From contig NZ_MLJI01000001.1 in assembly GCF_002095535.1 (NCBI RefSeq), forward strand, positions 1,001,604 to 1,065,603: a DNA stretch of 64,000 nt. The letters run 5' to 3'. A model generated the notes under the pieces. The model did not search any database. It saw nothing but the letters and a program-made list of their open reading frames with translations, and was not told where the DNA came from. Shown in pieces: positions 61,672 to 64,000 of this stretch. The translations under genes were made by a program, and so were the position numbers. The stretch's first letter is position 1. Every line of letters starts with the position of its first letter. Source of the DNA: Pantoea cypripedii. Lineage in GTDB: Bacteria; Pseudomonadota; Gammaproteobacteria; Enterobacterales; Enterobacteriaceae.

Positions 61672-64000
61672 ATGAATCCTGAGCGTTCTGAACGCATTGA
61701 AATCCCCGTGTTGCCGTTGCGCGACGTGGTGGTTTATCCGCACATGGTAATTCCGTTGTTTGTTGGTCGGGAAAAATCGATTCGGTGCCTCGAAGCCGCG
61801 ATGGATCATGATAAAAAGATCATGCTGGTTGCACAGAAAGAGGCTTCAACGGATGAACCTGGTATTAACGATCTCTTCTCTGTAGGGACCGTCGCTTCGG
61901 TATTGCAGATGCTGAAGCTGCCGGACGGCACGGTCAAAGTGCTGGTTGAAGGTTTACAGCGTGCCCACATCACCACGCTGGCAGACAACGGCGACCACTT
62001 TGTAGCCCAGGCTGAATATCTGATCTCGCCGGAAATTGAAGAGCGCGAGCAGGAAGTGCTGGTCCGTACCGCCATCAATCAATTTGAAGGCTACATCAAG
62101 CTCAACAAAAAAATTCCTCCTGAGGTCCTGACCTCACTGAACAGTATTGACGATGCAGCCCGTCTGGCTGACACCGTTGCGGCGCATATGCCGTTGAAAC
62201 TGGCAGACAAACAATCCGTGCTGGAGATGTCCGACGTTAACGAGCGTCTGGAATATCTGATGGCAATGATGGAGTCTGAAATCGATCTGCTGCAGGTTGA
62301 GAAGCGTATTCGCAACCGTGTGAAAAAGCAGATGGAGAAAAGCCAGCGCGAGTATTACCTGAATGAGCAGATGAAAGCGATTCAGAAAGAATTGGGCGAG
62401 ATGGACGATGCGCCTGATGAATATGAAGCGCTGAAACGCAAAATCGAAGCGGCAAAAATGCCAGACGAAGCGCGCGAAAAAGCTGAAGCTGAGCTGCAGA
62501 AGCTGAAAATGATGTCGCCGATGTCGGCTGAAGCGACCGTGGTACGTGGCTACATCGACTGGATGGTGCAGGTACCGTGGAATGCGCGCAGCAAAGTGAA
62601 GAAAGATCTGCGCAAAGCCCAGGAAACGCTGGATACCGATCACTACGGTCTGGAACGCGTGAAAGACCGTATCCTTGAGTATCTTGCGGTGCAAAGTCGC
62701 GTCAGCAAAATCAAAGGACCGATCCTGTGTCTGGTCGGACCGCCGGGGGTAGGTAAAACCTCGCTGGGTCAGTCTATCGCCAAAGCAACTGGCCGTAAGT
62801 ATGTTCGTATGGCGCTGGGTGGTGTGCGTGATGAAGCGGAAATCCGCGGTCATCGTCGTACCTATATCGGTTCTATGCCGGGCAAACTGATCCAGAAAAT
62901 GGCGAAAGTCGGGGTGAAAAACCCACTGTTCCTGCTGGATGAGATCGACAAAATGTCTTCGGACATGCGTGGCGATCCTGCTTCAGCACTGCTTGAGGTG
63001 CTGGATCCGGAGCAGAACATCGCCTTTAACGATCACTATCTGGAAGTGGATTACGATCTGTCAGACGTGATGTTCGTGGCGACCTCAAACTCAATGAACA
63101 TTCCGGCGCCGCTGCTTGACCGTATGGAAGTGATTCGTCTTTCCGGTTATACCGAAGATGAAAAACTGAACATTGCGAAACAGCACCTGCTGCCGAAACA
63201 GATTGAGCGTAACGCGCTGAAAGAGAAAGAAATCAGCGTCGATGACAGCGCGATTATGGGCATCATCCGTTACTACACCCGTGAAGCGGGCGTGCGTAGC
63301 CTGGAACGTGAACTCTCCAAATTGTGCCGTAAAGCGGTGAAAGCGCTGCTGATGGACAAAGAGAAAAAGCACATCAGCATCAACGGTGACAACCTCAAAG
63401 ATTTCCTTGGGGTACAACGCTTTGACTATGGCCGTGCCGACAGCGAAAACCGTGTAGGTCAGGTGACGGGTCTGGCGTGGACCGAAGTGGGTGGTGATCT
63501 GCTGACCATCGAAACCGCCTGTGTTCCGGGTAAAGGTAAACTGACCTATACCGGTTCACTGGGTGAAGTGATGCAGGAATCCATCCAGGCTGCTTTGACC
63601 GTGGTTCGCGCTCGTGCTGAGAAGCTGGGTATTAACGGCGATTTCTACGAGAAACGTGATATCCACGTTCATGTGCCGGAAGGTGCGACGCCGAAAGATG
63701 GTCCGAGCGCAGGTATCGCGATGTGTACTGCGCTGGTGTCCTGTCTGACTGGCAACCCGGTGCGTTCTGATGTGGCGATGACCGGTGAGATTACGCTGCG
63801 TGGTCAGGTACTGCCAATTGGTGGCTTGAAAGAGAAACTGCTGGCAGCACACCGTGGTGGCATCAAAACGGTGCTGATCCCGGATGAGAACAAACGCGAT
63901 CTGGAAGAAATTCCACAGAACGTGATTGCCGATCTGACCATTCATCCGGTGAAACGCATTGAAGAGGTGCTGAACCTGGCACTGGAAAATGCGCCTTACG
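61672..64000 (+). CDS. lon: Lon, ATP-dependent protease (3' end beyond window)
   Basis: 776 codons are visible of a protein expected to be about 784 residues; the frame is open at the window edge. The N-terminal substrate domain starts [20 protein letters not shown]. Walker A is GPPGVGKTS near residue 356 and Walker B is FLLDEIDKM. The catalytic Ser679 lies in [10 protein letters not shown] and Lys722 in [10 protein letters not shown], at the same numbers as in E. coli. It degrades misfolded and regulatory proteins. A heat-shock promoter lies upstream. Confidence 0.98.
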   Translation, partial: MNPERSERIEIPVLPLRDVVVYPHMVIPLFVGREKSIRCLEAAMDHDKKIMLVAQKEASTDEPGINDLFSVGTVASVLQMLKLPDGTVKVLVEGLQRAHITTLADNGDHFVAQAEYLISPEIEEREQEVLVRTAINQFEGYIKLNKKIPPEVLTSLNSIDDAARLADTVAAHMPLKLADKQSVLEMSDVNERLEYLMAMMESEIDLLQVEKRIRNRVKKQMEKSQREYYLNEQMKAIQKELGEMDDAPDEYEALKRKIEAAKMPDEAREKAEAELQKLKMMSPMSAEATVVRGYIDWMVQVPWNARSKVKKDLRKAQETLDTDHYGLERVKDRILEYLAVQSRVSKIKGPILCLVGPPGVGKTSLGQSIAKATGRKYVRMALGGVRDEAEIRGHRRTYIGSMPGKLIQKMAKVGVKNPLFLLDEIDKMSSDMRGDPASALLEVLDPEQNIAFNDHYLEVDYDLSDVMFVATSNSMNIPAPLLDRMEVIRLSGYTEDEKLNIAKQHLLPKQIERNALKEKEISVDDSAIMGIIRYYTREAGVRSLERELSKLCRKAVKALLMDKEKKHISINGDNLKDFLGVQRFDYGRADSENRVGQVTGLAWTEVGGDLLTIETACVPGKGKLTYTGSLGEVMQESIQAALTVVRARAEKLGINGDFYEKRDIHVHVPEGATPKDGPSAGIAMCTALVSCLTGNPVRSDVAMTGEITLRGQVLPIGGLKEKLLAAHRGGIKTVLIPDENKRDLEEIPQNVIADLTIHPVKRIEEVLNLALENAPY

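Overview
The window is a chromosomal segment of a gamma-proteobacterium of the order Enterobacterales, most likely Erwiniaceae (Pantoea/Erwinia-like). The backbone follows the E. coli gene order rdgC ... sbcC-sbcD-phoB-phoR-brnQ-proY-acpH-queA-tgt-yajC-secD-secF-yajI-nrdR-ribD-ribH-nusB-thiL-pgpA-yajO-dxs-ispA-xseB-thiI-yajL-panE-yajQ-yajR-cyoEDCBA-ampG-yajG-bolA-tig-clpP-clpX-lon. The proteins are close in length and sequence to the E. coli ones, but the accessory content differs (no malZ, tsx or yajD). The genus is an inference; no rRNA, tRNA, CRISPR array, integrase or insertion sequence was seen.

Layout. 1-6350 is accessory: the end of rdgC, an ethanolamine-type permease divergent from an APH-fold kinase, an AraC-type regulator, a TolA-C-like lipoprotein and a three-lipoprotein operon (CsgG-like, DUF4810, DUF799). 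6411-14419 holds sbcDC, then phoB-phoR with a Pho box and an extra PstS-like protein behind phoR. 14595-18844 holds a MetE-like methyltransferase, brnQ and proY. 18987-23288 replaces malZ: an acyltransferase-SGNH membrane protein and an inositol-monophosphatase/phytase gene pair. 23440-29558 is acpH, tRNA-queuosine synthesis and Sec translocase genes. 29831-30593 is a small AT-rich island with a Tlde1-like (DUF2778) type VI secretion effector and a probable membrane immunity protein. 30708-43432 is housekeeping (riboflavin, thiamine, isoprenoid, phospholipid, stress proteins). 43429-48091 is an inserted sigma-54 module for ethanol/acetaldehyde oxidation. 48125-64000 is yajR, the cytochrome bo3 operon, ampG, yajG, bolA and the tig/clpP/clpX/lon proteostasis block; lon is cut by the window end about eight codons short.

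How parts work together. PhoB/PhoR, the PstS-like protein and the periplasmic phytase plus inositol-phosphate phosphatase suggest a local concentration of phosphate-acquisition functions, although no Pho box was found in front of the phytase pair. The sigma-54 regulator, a -24/-12 promoter, an upstream palindrome, an acetaldehyde dehydrogenase and an alcohol dehydrogenase form a self-contained ethanol to acetate switch. The clpP and lon upstream regions carry heat-shock (sigma-32) promoter matches. A family of paired palindromes related to GTAGCGGCGCGATTTATCGCGC occurs at five intergenic sites and is the main dispersed repeat.
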